NCBI GenBank assembly: GCA_002428995.1
Contig: DIYJ01000018.1
Span: 310,001-374,000, forward strand
From: Flavobacteriales bacterium UBA6057
GTDB lineage: Bacteria; Bacteroidota; Bacteroidia; Flavobacteriales_G; Salibacteraceae
Length of the DNA stretch: 64,000 nt
Reading direction: 5' to 3'
Shown here one piece after another: positions 17,601 through 26,800 of this stretch. Both the position numbers and the translations under genes were made by a program. Numbering within the stretch: the first letter of the stretch is position 1; each line of letters opens with the position of its first letter. The notes below the pieces were generated by a model. It was not told the DNA's origin and did no database searches. It was given only the letters and a program-made list of their open reading frames with translations.

Positions 17601-20104
17601 TCCAGTGCCCCAGCGCTGTCCCGATAAGGAACAGCGGGGAAACGCCAACTGGCGAACATGCTGTCGGGAAGCAAATTGTCAATGTTGAACACCGACATGT
17701 CAAAGGCGGAATCGCTGAGTCCGAAGTATCCTAGCGTATCAGGAAAGGTGTCGTTTACGCTGGCAAAATCCGTGAATGGGTTGCCATCTCTGTCCAGGAT
17801 TGCTCCGTACTGCCCATGAGGGCTCACGTCCGCTGCCAGCAACTCATAGAATGCATCACATCGATCGGTTCCTCCTGTTTCCGGAGTATAGTAGACCGAG
17901 TCGCACGTCTGCGTGCTGTTGAAGGCTAGCTCAACGAAGTAGTCCAAATCCTTTACGCAGCTGGTGTCTTCGAGATAGACCTGCTTGTAGTAAAGCATCG
18001 CTTCCTGATCGATCGTCAGCTTTTTACTAACGGTATACTTTCCAACAGGGAGCACCACGTCCAACTCACTCGCTGACTGCTGCCAGAGCGTGAAGTAATC
18101 GTTGCCCGTGCATGGGTCATCGATCTGGTTCAGTGGGCCCACCACCGTATCGATGGCTCCACCGGGGATCATTTCCGTGCCTTCGTCATCCGTAATGCTA
18201 ATCTCGAGCCTGTAGACACAGTCGTAGCAAACTCCTGTCATGCAAGGAACCTGGTAAGACTCTGGCTGGAATTCATACCAGAAACTATGCGTGCCGCCTG
18301 CTTTTGAGATGTAGGGGTAATTCAGCTGCATTCCCCATGGAATCGGCTGGTTTTTCAGGTTGTCGGCCAGGTCTTCCGTGAAAGGCGTGGGACCTGTGTT
18401 GCTGTTCAGCGACTGAAGGTTCGAAGGACTTTCACCGGCCAATCCAGTGGCAATGACACGACCGTGCTGATCAAGGTAGGTCAGCGTCATTTGTCCGTTG
18501 GGATCAACAACCACCTGCTCTTTGTAGTGCCCGGCAAATCCCACTTCACTCCCGAAGAGCCGATCGAGCTGCTTCTGGCTCGGTGAAGCATACATGTATT
18601 CCGTTTCGTGTCCACTGCCCAGTTGATGATCTGGGCCAACCCCGCTTTGGCGCTTCACACGGCCGGTTTGATCGTTCATGTATTCCGTTTGCGCGAATGG
18701 GTATTTCTGCGCATCCGGTATGTAATCCCGGTGAATGCCTCCCGTGTTGTTGTTCGGAGAGTAATAGCGTGATGAACCGGAGTCTGTAGACATCGGGAGC
18801 CCATTCTGTCCATCGAAGTGACGGGCGTGGTAAGGGATCACCTGCCCGGAACTGTCCACCAGGTTGAAATTCTCGTAATACTTCAACACAGAATCTGCGG
18901 TAGGAACGGGGAGAGGCTGAACAGCGGGTCGGCCTTCAAAATCGTAGATGGTTTCGGCAACTACTGATCGATCGGCCGTGCTGAGTCGGGTTACTGATTG
19001 CCTGTTTTTGTTGCTACCGTCAAAGTAGCTCGTGACCTCTTTTTTCTTGCCGTTTTCCGCATAGGTGGCCACATAGGTCCAGTTCTTATCATCTGCTTCG
19101 TGTGCTTCAGAGGAATTGACATAGTGTTGGAAATCGAGGGTGTAGTCGTTGACGATGTCCGTGCTCAACCCGGATGGTGACCAGGCGCCTGACACTTCAT
19201 AGCGAGCTCCGGGGCCACTGCGGCCAATGGCACGAATGCGGAACAAGAGGTAGCCTTGCTCAAATACTTTGCTTACTTCATACCTCCGCTCCAATCCTCC
19301 CGGTTGATTTTCGAGCCGGACGCGCGTGGCGTTGTGACGGAAATTGTATTGAAGCTGAGTCGCGGGGACCACCGTTGGTGAACCACTCGGAGTAATGTCA
19401 TAGTCGTCTACATACAACCACTCAAGATCATAAGCGATTGCTCCGGGGATCTCATCCCATGTGATAATGTATGCGGCTGCGGAAGAAGCATAGTCAATAT
19501 CGAAGTTACCTGCACCCAGGGTGTAGGTGGTAGAGAAATCGTAGTAGCGTTCGATCTCCAATCTGCCCTCCAGAAAGAGGTTGTCAGTGACATCCGAAGG
19601 ATAGCTATTGGTCAGCAATTCATGGATCGAGAGGATCTTGACTTGCAACCAATAGGCCTCCGGCAGCTTGTAAACCGAGAAATCCTGGTAAGTCATCCCT
19701 GTGTCCGGATCGTTTTCCACCCGCATTATGATCGTGTCATAATAGGCGGTGCAGTTGCTGTCGTAGTATTCCAGTGCCAGCTCGAAGTCGTATTGGAAGG
19801 CCGAGTCGGCATCCGTAGTAATGGAGTGATCCACACCCAGCGCGATGAATCCTTTGGCATAGACATCCGTGAAATTGCTGTTCCACGAACAACCGGACGG
19901 AACCGAGCCTGTGAACTGCCCGTCTTCTACCACCAGCGAGTCGTCTTCACCCGGCTGCATGCCGAGCGTATCGCCCCCCAGCCGATAGGAGTAATCCTCG
20001 ATGGATCGAACGGATTGACCATAGAATGTGGTGCTTGTTCCTGCAAGGAAAAGCCCGAAAAGTAGTAGCCTCTGTAAGGCCTTTTTATTAAAAACCTGGA
20101 GCAT
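8627..20104 (-). CDS. Giant Sec-exported RHS/YD-repeat protein, 3825 aa (locus B)
   Basis: A signal peptide (about 1-30) is followed by an FN3-like domain (about 200-300, with AYDLEWLYVDDYD). Next is the Bacteroidota RHS N-module (YFDGSNKNRQSV, IYDFEGRPAV), then a long cysteine-rich region (about 600-2280) built from several imperfect modules that end in patterns such as GWTSC and GWSSC. The YD-repeat shell begins near residue 2331 (YYYDQAGNLVRTVPPKG). The RHS core lies near 3350-3590 (NHLGNVLA, DYYPFGM, DPRIARFLSIDP). A tip of about 235 residues without recognised homology follows, including the acidic run DEFDEEEYDEFAEG. The shell is interrupted at about 2935-3260 by a helix-rich insertion. 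The gene overlaps the upstream LolA-like gene by 17 bp. No small immunity-like gene follows. It is a paralog of the 2647-aa giant of locus A. A role as polymorphic effector or adhesin is inferred. Confidence 0.9.
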   Translation of the reverse strand: MLQVFNKKALQRLLLFGLFLAGTSTTFYGQSVRSIEDYSYRLGGDTLGMQPGEDDSLVVEDGQFTGSVPSGCSWNSNFTDVYAKGFIALGVDHSITTDADSAFQYDFELALEYYDSNCTAYYDTIIMRVENDPDTGMTYQDFSVYKLPEAYWLQVKILSIHELLTNSYPSDVTDNLFLEGRLEIERYYDFSTTYTLGAGNFDIDYASSAAAYIITWDEIPGAIAYDLEWLYVDDYDITPSGSPTVVPATQLQYNFRHNATRVRLENQPGGLERRYEVSKVFEQGYLLFRIRAIGRSGPGARYEVSGAWSPSGLSTDIVNDYTLDFQHYVNSSEAHEADDKNWTYVATYAENGKKKEVTSYFDGSNKNRQSVTRLSTADRSVVAETIYDFEGRPAVQPLPVPTADSVLKYYENFNLVDSSGQVIPYHARHFDGQNGLPMSTDSGSSRYYSPNNNTGGIHRDYIPDAQKYPFAQTEYMNDQTGRVKRQSGVGPDHQLGSGHETEYMYASPSQKQLDRLFGSEVGFAGHYKEQVVVDPNGQMTLTYLDQHGRVIATGLAGESPSNLQSLNSNTGPTPFTEDLADNLKNQPIPWGMQLNYPYISKAGGTHSFWYEFQPESYQVPCMTGVCYDCVYRLEISITDDEGTEMIPGGAIDTVVGPLNQIDDPCTGNDYFTLWQQSASELDVVLPVGKYTVSKKLTIDQEAMLYYKQVYLEDTSCVKDLDYFVELAFNSTQTCDSVYYTPETGGTDRCDAFYELLAADVSPHGQYGAILDRDGNPFTDFASVNDTFPDTLGYFGLSDSAFDMSVFNIDNLLPDSMFASWRFPAVPYRDSAGALDSIYDPIAQKLVAPEKVTELKTFLSNWKDSWAASLIQFHPEYYHYSLLCETLEPAISFEERLLETETFAEAKAKGYITAINDHALADLDPLFKNSTTNSLADSVKNVIQPLQASDLSTLKNKVLNYATIAGTNYSMFQLAAATARCGSITGTELSDTLFFQACMLGTSFWDFDMEEEDQDKQWQMYRSLYLSIREELAKETFITTIDSGYKRSNACIGNTTGTCGYLHYFTVSSLDYYLYKGKEPRYQNAFTLFKNIGLDLSGKNDKEKIEAGEIFVDENMDSVCFAQCAGYLPYWRQRLEEECYLDSTTIANILAGFMEVCELGCDSVNPFGSSTLLAGTITTSGFTSFEDVINTYTTRDERCNEHLFNMPMKYNHKYFEGEQSVSDCICTSLSTDFDDYNGSGGSRCDSVGLTKTTLAFQSFLNEMAGADQLILAPRDTVPGTHFPSYDTLLYKYLGDPNGGVTMHSPTHQIESYMNFELLTMYIYGSGSPLDPECRVVIDSLDPNNPPVEFFGIQEAKGKGQGYHFSMGAVLQGGDTMKITGSSDCYPIGTRCFDPPRDPACEPGSFQDYLNTKYGIGVSESEIDALLYSCGIGDGFCPNYISDDLQALFDMMVMINDSNELEVDSVDHGCPDRNDYLVQYRPYRKNLIRRFHRYNNYWKTITKNRYGDTNTVFSAYIGGFCDFPPLWPDTVKQCYMSFMVKDAFDSSKVVTANIDTMYNLRYDPEWNDFIFTAKMNAGPLDTIDLAFGQCIQDPCETGGVELVSADEGKYQAGCTSTPLMTDLRLFLNKLAVDNLLTRPESNPVSMVGIPQFTTLLYQPLINNGTSEYWVEDTTGTKQRYLQMNLGQVDQDICNMMLWWDRDTSINFNDITGFESLQVSGSIMSRGFNSVKDVADLGYYFRAVVEINGTESAILEGWTSCYKLASCFKINTPESPIAIPPGLAERCEVCTDCGQLTAAVDSFYVKYPNIGVNHINYQQMLSNFLNNVLNNNLFYYEYEDFMNRCNVQARRPMKKELCSYSLAFDGEDANAAYEAVIALVEDFEDRNRVKINFNTFSVPSAGDELRMCFNLNGLRPGNYRAFLDTLQTHLIAEGVTANTANLNLQDSADYSALFLNDAVTSSCRTTLDLFIASSPQVTGHTTLVEEVYDTITTTLPKILYTIHFDNSVNQLTRVKFFNSLDSFLLGCPLTRPFRSEMVTSIDSSSATGSMCRESASIDTTCVPCLAVQLSTQDYLISNPNISASGLSAHLTEELGMDFTTYDAASNCPTCPVNDYYACTKMTGTRDTLLHFLNELASTSGLTNPTGLEPLTYFSGPLYGDDPVACQPQYMPVINDSKLEITLTDGCGFNCSLTLNNLDPDANFSFANVDTLYNFHIQRTGAGNNYRFYVTAHDAVSDSCVLLSGWSSCFLLSSCCAIEEFKRCFEPIMREPNIDTNECENERRWIAEFNGYALYDSYLDSIEYAFETAYRDSCAPAFDTETFGMSYLDQQHHYTLYYYDQAGNLVRTVPPKGATPLDMNDPLRVDSLKAHRGDAVQPRVHARHDLATYYKYNSLNEISRQQTPDGGVTRFWYDRLGRMVASQNAKQRAMDGFVYSYSLFDALGRVIEGGEVHATDSLSKDSLLVDTLIGVNDSMWFDHWIAQYPRREITRSTYDQRLNSTIDGLFAARSTEYPEIPTEFLRNRITSVLYFENDTSAYQIATHYGYDPHGNVSILIQEFPELAGLNQQYKYVHYHYDLVSGNMNELHYQPNESDQFYHRYAYDSDNRMVKTETSRDGGIWDEDAEYSYYLHSALARTELGELKVQGIDYLYSIHGWVKGVNSVTLRLARDPGSDGTVVARDGFSYSLSYYNGDYQSIAASTALATLVNSAGYFGDDTLDLFNGNIARMTTSMLPLMIEGKGVLGKQYKYDQLNRLYRGDAYIMNNTAPNSWAGITAQTGYATQYEYDGNGNILNLIRYGHKPGEELMDDLDYFYKSGTNQLLAAFDQQTNGDRYSHEQGGVEDIDSGQDTINGNYAYDAIGNLIQDEQEEIAEIHWTVNGKVSEIIRTEGSNKPNLEFRYDPMGNRTLKITKYGTTENTWNYTYYALDASGMVIAMYDKKLAISGDSLSLAAINQWIIDHPDLGSDSLAGMMQALLGSNETFKQLLVNQLLDHNMSGDLIDRYDLADLLSWYVSLGETAISGFTQTSAEFDSLMAQLVDYNRARLVNTMRHCDMIVFLQSILIEDGNHDFLNCIDFGVLTAIHGNLIGGPPPPDQITAVNDLMTMVDFHALATEMWTAHMLPTGMALLNCIPSDLMARALYRSNATMSEDHILNCILAHGYYTNDILLDFFSNHASKTVRNAGRDAVRDLGNHNLILDSIAASDDTSLVRKAGEIDNMIFNALLPELPDFSTNQYLDLIGQRWGSSFANDILSEEIGNLNFEQRLTLAEHHIYGSSRIGIRRDTTQLAEVRFATDSIRSSGSIGLDSIIATSNPGLDSIRCSRHLGYKNYELTNHLGNVLAISLDRRLYAESGGSFSHWAPDVSQANDYYPFGMMVPNRNYSRSTIMEDRVYTITSYEKDLVEHNFDSSVSGWTAPNGAVLTIGAEQLEVSTTEEGDAIFFNYSTTINSKYKFYVTLDQGDCDSVLIRVQEIPLSLKEARGVQTGTHEFEFTATTSTTRLRLLRKQLTSDGTLKFYVDHVKLVEVRDTLYNDTVQVVTRNGYRYAFNGMELDDEMKGRGSSYDFGERIHDPRIARFLSIDPLWKEYSDWSPYLFSGNTPTRFIDYEGMGPIDPMTWEERGMFGKLYGNRIIMIAAYGKVQEKESKRDSEVKWAARFIELGGLGNQQGLGALVDEFDEEEYDEFAEGHEFTDREGDAPPGLYLQTNDRRYGVVEGASETNSYDYKQYTTWANDEFDIVSVEDGIITQSVSYSQNEDGKFEIQSTTKYDVKYEERSYVAQRSNGLYYRFTVLDATVTKTTYDSDGNVTEIETAEHSGVELVNMEYVPAPSK

Positions 20105-20804
20105 CGCGTTGGACTTTAAGGTTTACAAATTCGTAGCTCGCATACTCAGAAACGGGTGCTGGGTCTTCCGTAGACTGCAGGTAGTTTCCGACCATGAATC
20201 GCTGATCGTTTTCTTGAATGGTGGTGCTGATGTTGGAGTAGGAGACCTCGAGTACCGGCAGTGTGTACACTTCGTCCTCGATCTCCAGGGGTTCCCGATA
20301 GGTCAGTCTGGATCGGGTTACTCTATGTGATTGCTTGTCAAACCAGAGCTGAATAGTTCTGATTTCTGTGAGCGGCAATACAAAGGTGATGCTGGCGGTT
20401 TGCGCATCGACATCAGAGTAGCGCACTTCATCGTAACCGCTGAGTACCGTGTCAATCACTCCCGGTTCCAGGAACTGAGTCATTTCTGCGACTGGATTCT
20501 CAGGCTGATCATAAATGAGCACCTTCTCCTCGTGATCCACCATCACGGTGTGTGTACCATCGCATACATTTTCGAGGCTGAATCCCTTGAAATAACTTCG
20601 ATTTCCTGCCTTGGCGTAGCGCCCTTTCATTTGCTCAAGAATGTCGCTTCGTGTACTGTCCTTAAACAGGGTGTAAGTGACGCTGTAAGCCAGGTTGGGG
20701 TGCTCAGCGTAGTAGGTGTTGATCGCTTGTAATTCGCTCTTGATATCCTGCGCAAAACCGCAGAGTGAAGACAATACAAGCCCTATGAAAAGCCATTTTT
20801 TCAT
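20088..20804 (-). CDS. Periplasmic LolA-like protein of giant locus B
   Basis: The protein is about 238 residues with a signal peptide ending near CGFAQ. It shows the strand pattern of a LolA/LolB-type carrier fold: GNRSYFKG, then VLIYDQP, then LWFDKQSHRVTRSRLTY. The assignment rests on pattern only. The protein at 39216-39956 occupies the same place in locus A and shares these positions (GNKVYKRF, LEYTIDPKKK). Both sit between an SpvB-like giant and an RHS giant, with overlaps or short gaps, which argues for a dedicated role such as periplasmic escort of the giants. I use the ATG at 20804; a GTG lies one codon upstream. The 3' end overlaps the RHS gene by 17 bp. Confidence 0.75.
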   Translation of the reverse strand: MKKWLFIGLVLSSLCGFAQDIKSELQAINTYYAEHPNLAYSVTYTLFKDSTRSDILEQMKGRYAKAGNRSYFKGFSLENVCDGTHTVMVDHEEKVLIYDQPENPVAEMTQFLEPGVIDTVLSGYDEVRYSDVDAQTASITFVLPLTEIRTIQLWFDKQSHRVTRSRLTYREPLEIEDEVYTLPVLEVSYSNISTTIQENDQRFMVGNYLQSTEDPAPVSEYASYEFVNLKVQRDAPGF

Positions 20805-20824
20805 CACAGATATGGTTGCTGTTA

Positions 20825-23800
20825 CTAGTTGTTCTTTCGTTTCCCGTAGCGCGATTCCTTCAGGGTTACCACTCCTCTGGTGGTCTCCTTTTTCACGCGG
20901 ATCAGTTGCCCTTCTTCATCGTATTCATAGAAGGTGGCGAAGTTGTTTTCGTCCAGCTCGGCCATCGGTTTCAGCAGCTGCGGATGGTAAACGAAGGACT
21001 TCATCGTGCTGTTGAATGGATGGATGCGGATGTCATCGAAATTGGCACCGCCCTCAATGTTGCCGACCTTCAGGGACACGAGCACCGTGGTGTCGCTGTC
21101 CGTGATTTCAAACTCTCCGTAGATCTGCTGCCATCCTTCGATCATCGGCCCGGCTGGCGTGAAGGTGTGGTTGTTAGATCCTGTCGAACCTTCGCGGTCC
21201 ACAATTAGGTAGGAGTCTTTGTACTCGTAGGCTACCTCAGAATCGTGGTTTTCGTGCACCCAAACGCTGATCACATACTTGCCGGGCTCTGGAGCAAAGC
21301 GCCCGATACAGTCGCAAGGATTCAAGCGATAGAGTTCCATCGGGCCATTGTAGTCCACACTTTCATCGCACTCATAGAGGCGTGTGGTGGCCGTGTGTTT
21401 CTGGTTGTCGCTCACCTTGATGCTCGCGATGCCGCTGTGTGAAAGGCTTTCGTCAATTTCAGCGGTGGTCATGAAGTCGAGGTCCAGCTTCCAGTAGAGG
21501 CTGTCTTTGTCTCCTGCAGCTTTCCAAGGTTGCTCTAACACAGACTCGAGCATGTTCCAATGCGGATCCTTGCGGCAATCCATGAAGGGGAAGTCGTAGT
21601 CTTCAAAGCCATCGTAAGCAATCTGGCTGTGCTTCGCATTGTTGCCAACAGCCACCACAAACTTGCGATCGTAGCCATAGATTTCCGCGCTAGATCGACC
21701 CAGTGCGTCCTTCACTTCCAGCATGTTGCCGGGAGGACTGTAGTGCACTACTTCGGAAGGCGATACCCATCGATAATCGGAGGAAGCAGTCCATTCGGTG
21801 TTTCCGCCTGTAGGCTCTGTCCAGAATGGAGTGTAGGTTTCCAGCTGGCCATCCACGCGGATGTTGTTGTTGCTGGCCACCAGTGGTGCCTGCGTTCGGT
21901 CTGTGTGATAGACGTGATCACGCTTTTTGCGCCAGATTCCACGGATTCCCGCAACATAAGGGTTCAGTATATCCCCAGGTTTCTGGTCGCATTCCTTCCA
22001 GCAGGTCTTGATGGGCATGCAATCGGTGTAGCCGCGCAAGGTGAAGGTGTCATTGTCAAGCGTCACCACATCGATCAGGAAGTGACCATCCTCCGTGTTG
22101 AGTCCCGCATACGTCTGATCCAAGCGGGCATTGTGGAAGCTGGCTATTTCCGTGTAGTCCAATGTCGAGTTGAAGCCCATAGTGGACAATTCAGCTTGAC
22201 ACACTGGCATAACCTCCGTTTGATTGGGTGCACCGGAACTGTCTCCCAATGCTCCGAAATTGAGGAAGATGGTGTAGCCTGTGTCAGTGCGAGCCGTGTC
22301 CAGCCAATAGTAGTTTCGGTGATCCCACACACAAACGGTATCGTCATCGTCACATCCTTCCCAGTACCAGTTGGTTCTCGGGAAAGGCCCTTGCACAAAA
22401 TGACTCAGAGTGTCGCTTTGAATCTTGACGTACTTACAGTTTTCGTCTTCTACGTAGAAGCAATTCTTGATGTAGGTCTTGGCGTTGAGAGATTTCTGGA
22501 ACGATGACCCATCAAAGTAGTCCAGGCTATCCATGTGCGCTGGATTGACATAGAGATCCGTATTCGGTATAAGCGTTCGATCCTTGAAAGGGAAGAGGAA
22601 CAGCGTGTCCGCGATGAGCTCGTTGAGCATGTTGGCCATACTGTCTTTCATGAATCCGGTCAGGCCACACTTTTCGACAATGATCTGATCATTGAAAATG
22701 GCCCACTCATCGCTGAATTCGGTGGCAGATGTTTGGAGGATGGATTGATCCAGTTCCAGCTGAGAGCCGTTTCCGGAGGCCATGGGATTGTGCATCGAGG
22801 TGATGCCACCGATCGAAGCGGTTTGCTGGTTTCTTCGTCCGGAGCGAAGGATTTTCACCTTCCGGGCTGCGCCATGAATAGGTTGACCAAAGCGATTGAC
22901 CACGAGGATGCGGTTCGCTTCCATGTCCAACACCCATCCTTTAGCGAGCTTGATACGCTCATGTGGCTGGCTGAAGCTTCCGCTCACGTGCTGGTTGTCT
23001 ACTGCCTGAAGATTGGTGATCGCTAACTCATCGCCCTTCACGAAGTAGTCTTTGGCATTCGAAATGGTGGCATAGCCATCCCTGAACTCTACGTTCTCCA
23101 GTTCAATACCCACGTTCTTATACGCTGGCCCCATGCGATCATAGGCGATGTGAGCAGGGTAGTTGAAGTTGTAGAGATCATCCTGGAACTCGTTTTTGGT
23201 TTCTGTGAGCAGTGTTTCTCCGGTTTCCTTGTCGTATAGGCGATTGTAGGTCGTCACCACAGATTCTTCATCGTAGGCGGTCGTTTTTTCCAATACGCCA
23301 TAGCGCTGGATGACCTTGGTAGCAGAGATGGACTTGAAGGTCAGCTCTTGTCTGGAGTAGCTTGGAATGGGAACAATGATCGCCACCGGCACGGGTATTA
23401 TAATCGGTAACACAAAACCGTCCAGGTTGGCATTGAGTCCACCGCTCCAGGACTTGTTGTAGTTGTAGCGTCCGTCAAAGTAGAGCTCGTAATCAATGCC
23501 GACTTCAACATCTTTCTCGATGCTTCCATCCGGATTCATCACATCTACCTTGTTGCTCAGGCGCCTTTCATTTCCTTCCTGGGTTTTGTAGGCATATTCC
23601 ACACCTGAGATTCGATTGTGGGCTTCGTCATAGGTCATTTGAGCCTTTGGCTTGCCGTGCATGTCGTTCAGCTCTACCTTGTAGCCCTGGCTGGCCGTCA
23701 TGAACTCTCGCGTTCTGAACTTCAAGAGCTTGAACAGGAAGTTGGGTTTGCGTTTCACCACATCCACTTCCGTGCGGTCTGAGATCACGGGGAAGTCGTA

Positions 23801-26800
23801 AGCGGTGTAGAATTCGTGTACCGCATAGCCGGTGCGCTGGGCATTCGGATTACTGCGTGTAATGCTTTGAACCGTCACTTGTCGGTAACCGACAGAAGCC
23901 GAAGGGAAAAGGGTTTCTCCGAAGGGTTTCTCTACATACACCTTCTCATTTTGAGAGAGTGGCTTTTTGTGTTCTCCATAGAAAGGCAGTCGGAAGGGGT
24001 TTGCTTCTCCGCCAATCATGGGCTCATAGCTGGCCACACCGCTGCTGATGACCCCACCACCGCGAGGATCCTGCATGGTGTAGTTGTACTGTGTTCCGTA
24101 ATCGAAATCGTAGTTACCACCCATTTGGGCCCACTGGTCTTTCATTCTGATTTCCTTCACACGGAGTCCGCCTCCGCGCTTCTTGCCGGTAGGGTGGTGC
24201 AGCCGCACATATGATTTGCCAAGCTCAATCTTCTTGGCGAATCCTTCGGTACGCATCATGCGCCAAGTCCCTGTGAAGAGGGAACCCACTTCCTTGGCCA
24301 TGGAAATCAAGCCCTTCAGTGCTGATTCGTCTTCACCTTCAGGATCAGAACCCGGATAGATTTTCTGAGGCAAATTGAGCCTCAGGAATTTCCAGCCAGC
24401 TCTGGCAATGGGGTTCACTTGTTGATTGGGAACGATGGTTCCACCCATGTTCACCGTGCTTATTTCTACCCAACCATAGTTGGTTTTACCCGGCACCAAT
24501 CCGGCATCTTCGATTTCCGAGTAGCCACCTACATATTCGCGATCGCTGTCGTTTTTGAGGTACATCAGCGTTTTGAAGTACATGTGGTTGATGCCGTCCG
24601 TGTAATCTCTTCTCACCTGGGCATCACTGCTCAGTGGCTCGTTCAGCTCAAAGAAGAGGAAGAGGTTTTCGCGATTGCCGTCATAGAGCAGGTTCTTGTT
24701 GCCATTCCCCGGTTTAAAGTCAGAGGGACCGTTTCCGACTCCCAGGATCTTTTTCATCTGCATCGCCTTTTTATCCTGTACATAGGCGTAGTCATCCACC
24801 TCGTAGTCAATGTCAATCTCTCCGCCCGATGGTAGTTTCACTTTTTCGAGGCTCCAGACTGCTGCGCGATCGTTCGCATCTTCCTGAGCGATCATTTGAT
24901 CGGTGTAAGGAGCATCTGAATTGGGCAGTTCACAATCGTTCGGCTTGTAGCCGCCCCAGCGATCGTAATCCTGGAGGTTGTAGCCCGGATTGCGTGCATC
25001 CGACCCGTAGGTAAATTCATACGGACTCAGGCTTCCTTTTCGGGAATCGCCATAGGTGATGTAGATCTTTTTGAGGGTCAGTTTGCCACCTTCATCGGCT
25101 GCGCTGGCCGTGGGGTCGACATTGTTAGGCACACCGCGGCAAAGGCTGTAATCGTACTCAAACTCGATGGTCTTAACGGGCGTCACATCAAAGGGAGCAT
25201 CAATGCGCTCAAACTTCGAGTAGAGCATGATCTTATCCAATTTACGGAGTCGGTTGTCGGTGCTGGCATCCTTGGCGCCATTCTCGTTGCTCACTCCTAG
25301 GCCATCATCTCGCAGGGAAGTGACAAATTCAGCCACGTGCGTTTTGGACTCGATGGAGTGGAGGTACCATACTTCCTTCTTGCCGTAGACATAGCTCGCT
25401 TTGTCATCGTGACCGACAGAGCGGTAACCTTCGTTATACTTGGCTTTGTTCGCATCGTAAGGTGTTCTCCAGCCATAGTCTTCGGTGACGCGCTCGTAGT
25501 TCAAGCGCACAGCCGTTCCGAGGTCATCATCGGAGACACCATCGCCCGTAAGGTCCACATAATCAGGTGAAAGCACTGCCGTGAGTAGGTAGGAATGAGC
25601 GTAGGCCGGCATGTCCACTTTGTTGTAGTAGTGATCCTTGCCGCGAGTGTTTTCCTTGCTGTTGTCGGTCCCTGCCTGATAAGGCACCAGGCCGTCTTCG
25701 CAGTATTGCTTTTCTGTCGCGTCAGCCGTGTTGGAAGCTGCAATGTTGAAGGTCACTTCCTGCTGGCTGATGTTGTAAGCCGGAATGCCATACACATAGC
25801 GCATACCGTCAGGATTGGTGACCGTCACTTCTGAGATATGATGTGCTTTGCGTTCATTTCTGCGGTCTTCAAAATCTACCTGTGAAGATGACTTGTAGCG
25901 CTTGATGGCCGTTTGATCATACATCACTCGGTAGTCTGTGGAGTTGGCATACAGCAAGAGGTCATCGTAGCTCAAGATGTCTTTTTCGAGTCCGTAAATG
26001 GCCGCTTCTTCAGCGGTCAGGTAGCTGATGTGCTGGTTTCTGCGAACTCGATCCAATCCATGCTGAACGCTGTTGACACCCAGGCTGCCGGTGTACTTGC
26101 GCTCCATGTTGTCGGTCATTTGTCCGGTGCCCTTCTTCTTGTTGTCTTTCTTGAGCCCCATTCTCAGCACTTCATCCTTGCCGAGGGAAGCGTAGTGCGT
26201 TCCATCAATGGCTGCTTTTTCTCCTGATTTCTTGAAGAAAACGGCTTCATATTCAGGGTCTGAAGATTTCTTGCCACCAAAGTCAGCGATCTCTTCCAGG
26301 CGGTTCCCTTCCTTGGCAGGCCAGTGGCTGGCAACCGCATCTGAAGCTGCTGGCATCCAGTCAGTTCCGACTTTCACCGCATTTCCCGGACCTACCTCGA
26401 TGCCGATGTTCAGCTTCGAGTTGTTGCTATTGGTCATCTTGTTGTCGAACAACACTCCCAGGTCGTTTCGCCAAGGGCGATACATTCCACCCGTGCCCTG
26501 TCCAGAGGCCGAGTAGACGTCATAGGTGAAATTTGCCATGGGGACGTGTGGGAAGTCATCCCGGAAGACCTGATCGCGCTCGCGGTTAAAATCCATGAGC
26601 GCGTCATTGCGGTCTTCCACACCCTTATGTGCATACATGTAGCCGTAGGCTGAGAGGTCTTTCTGGCTTTCATAAAGCCGCTGTACCGACTTGTATCCCG
26701 TGAACGTTCCGTTCCCGTGGAAACCAAAAAGCTCGGTTCCGATCGTGGCATTGAAAGACACGGCATTGTTCACCATGGACATGGAAATGCCAGGAGTGTA

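Noticed and set aside
21560..22507. Plus-strand open frame of 315 codons
   Set aside because: It is an antisense shadow of the 2273-aa giant; no domain pattern, and the giant's reading frame is clearly the coding one.
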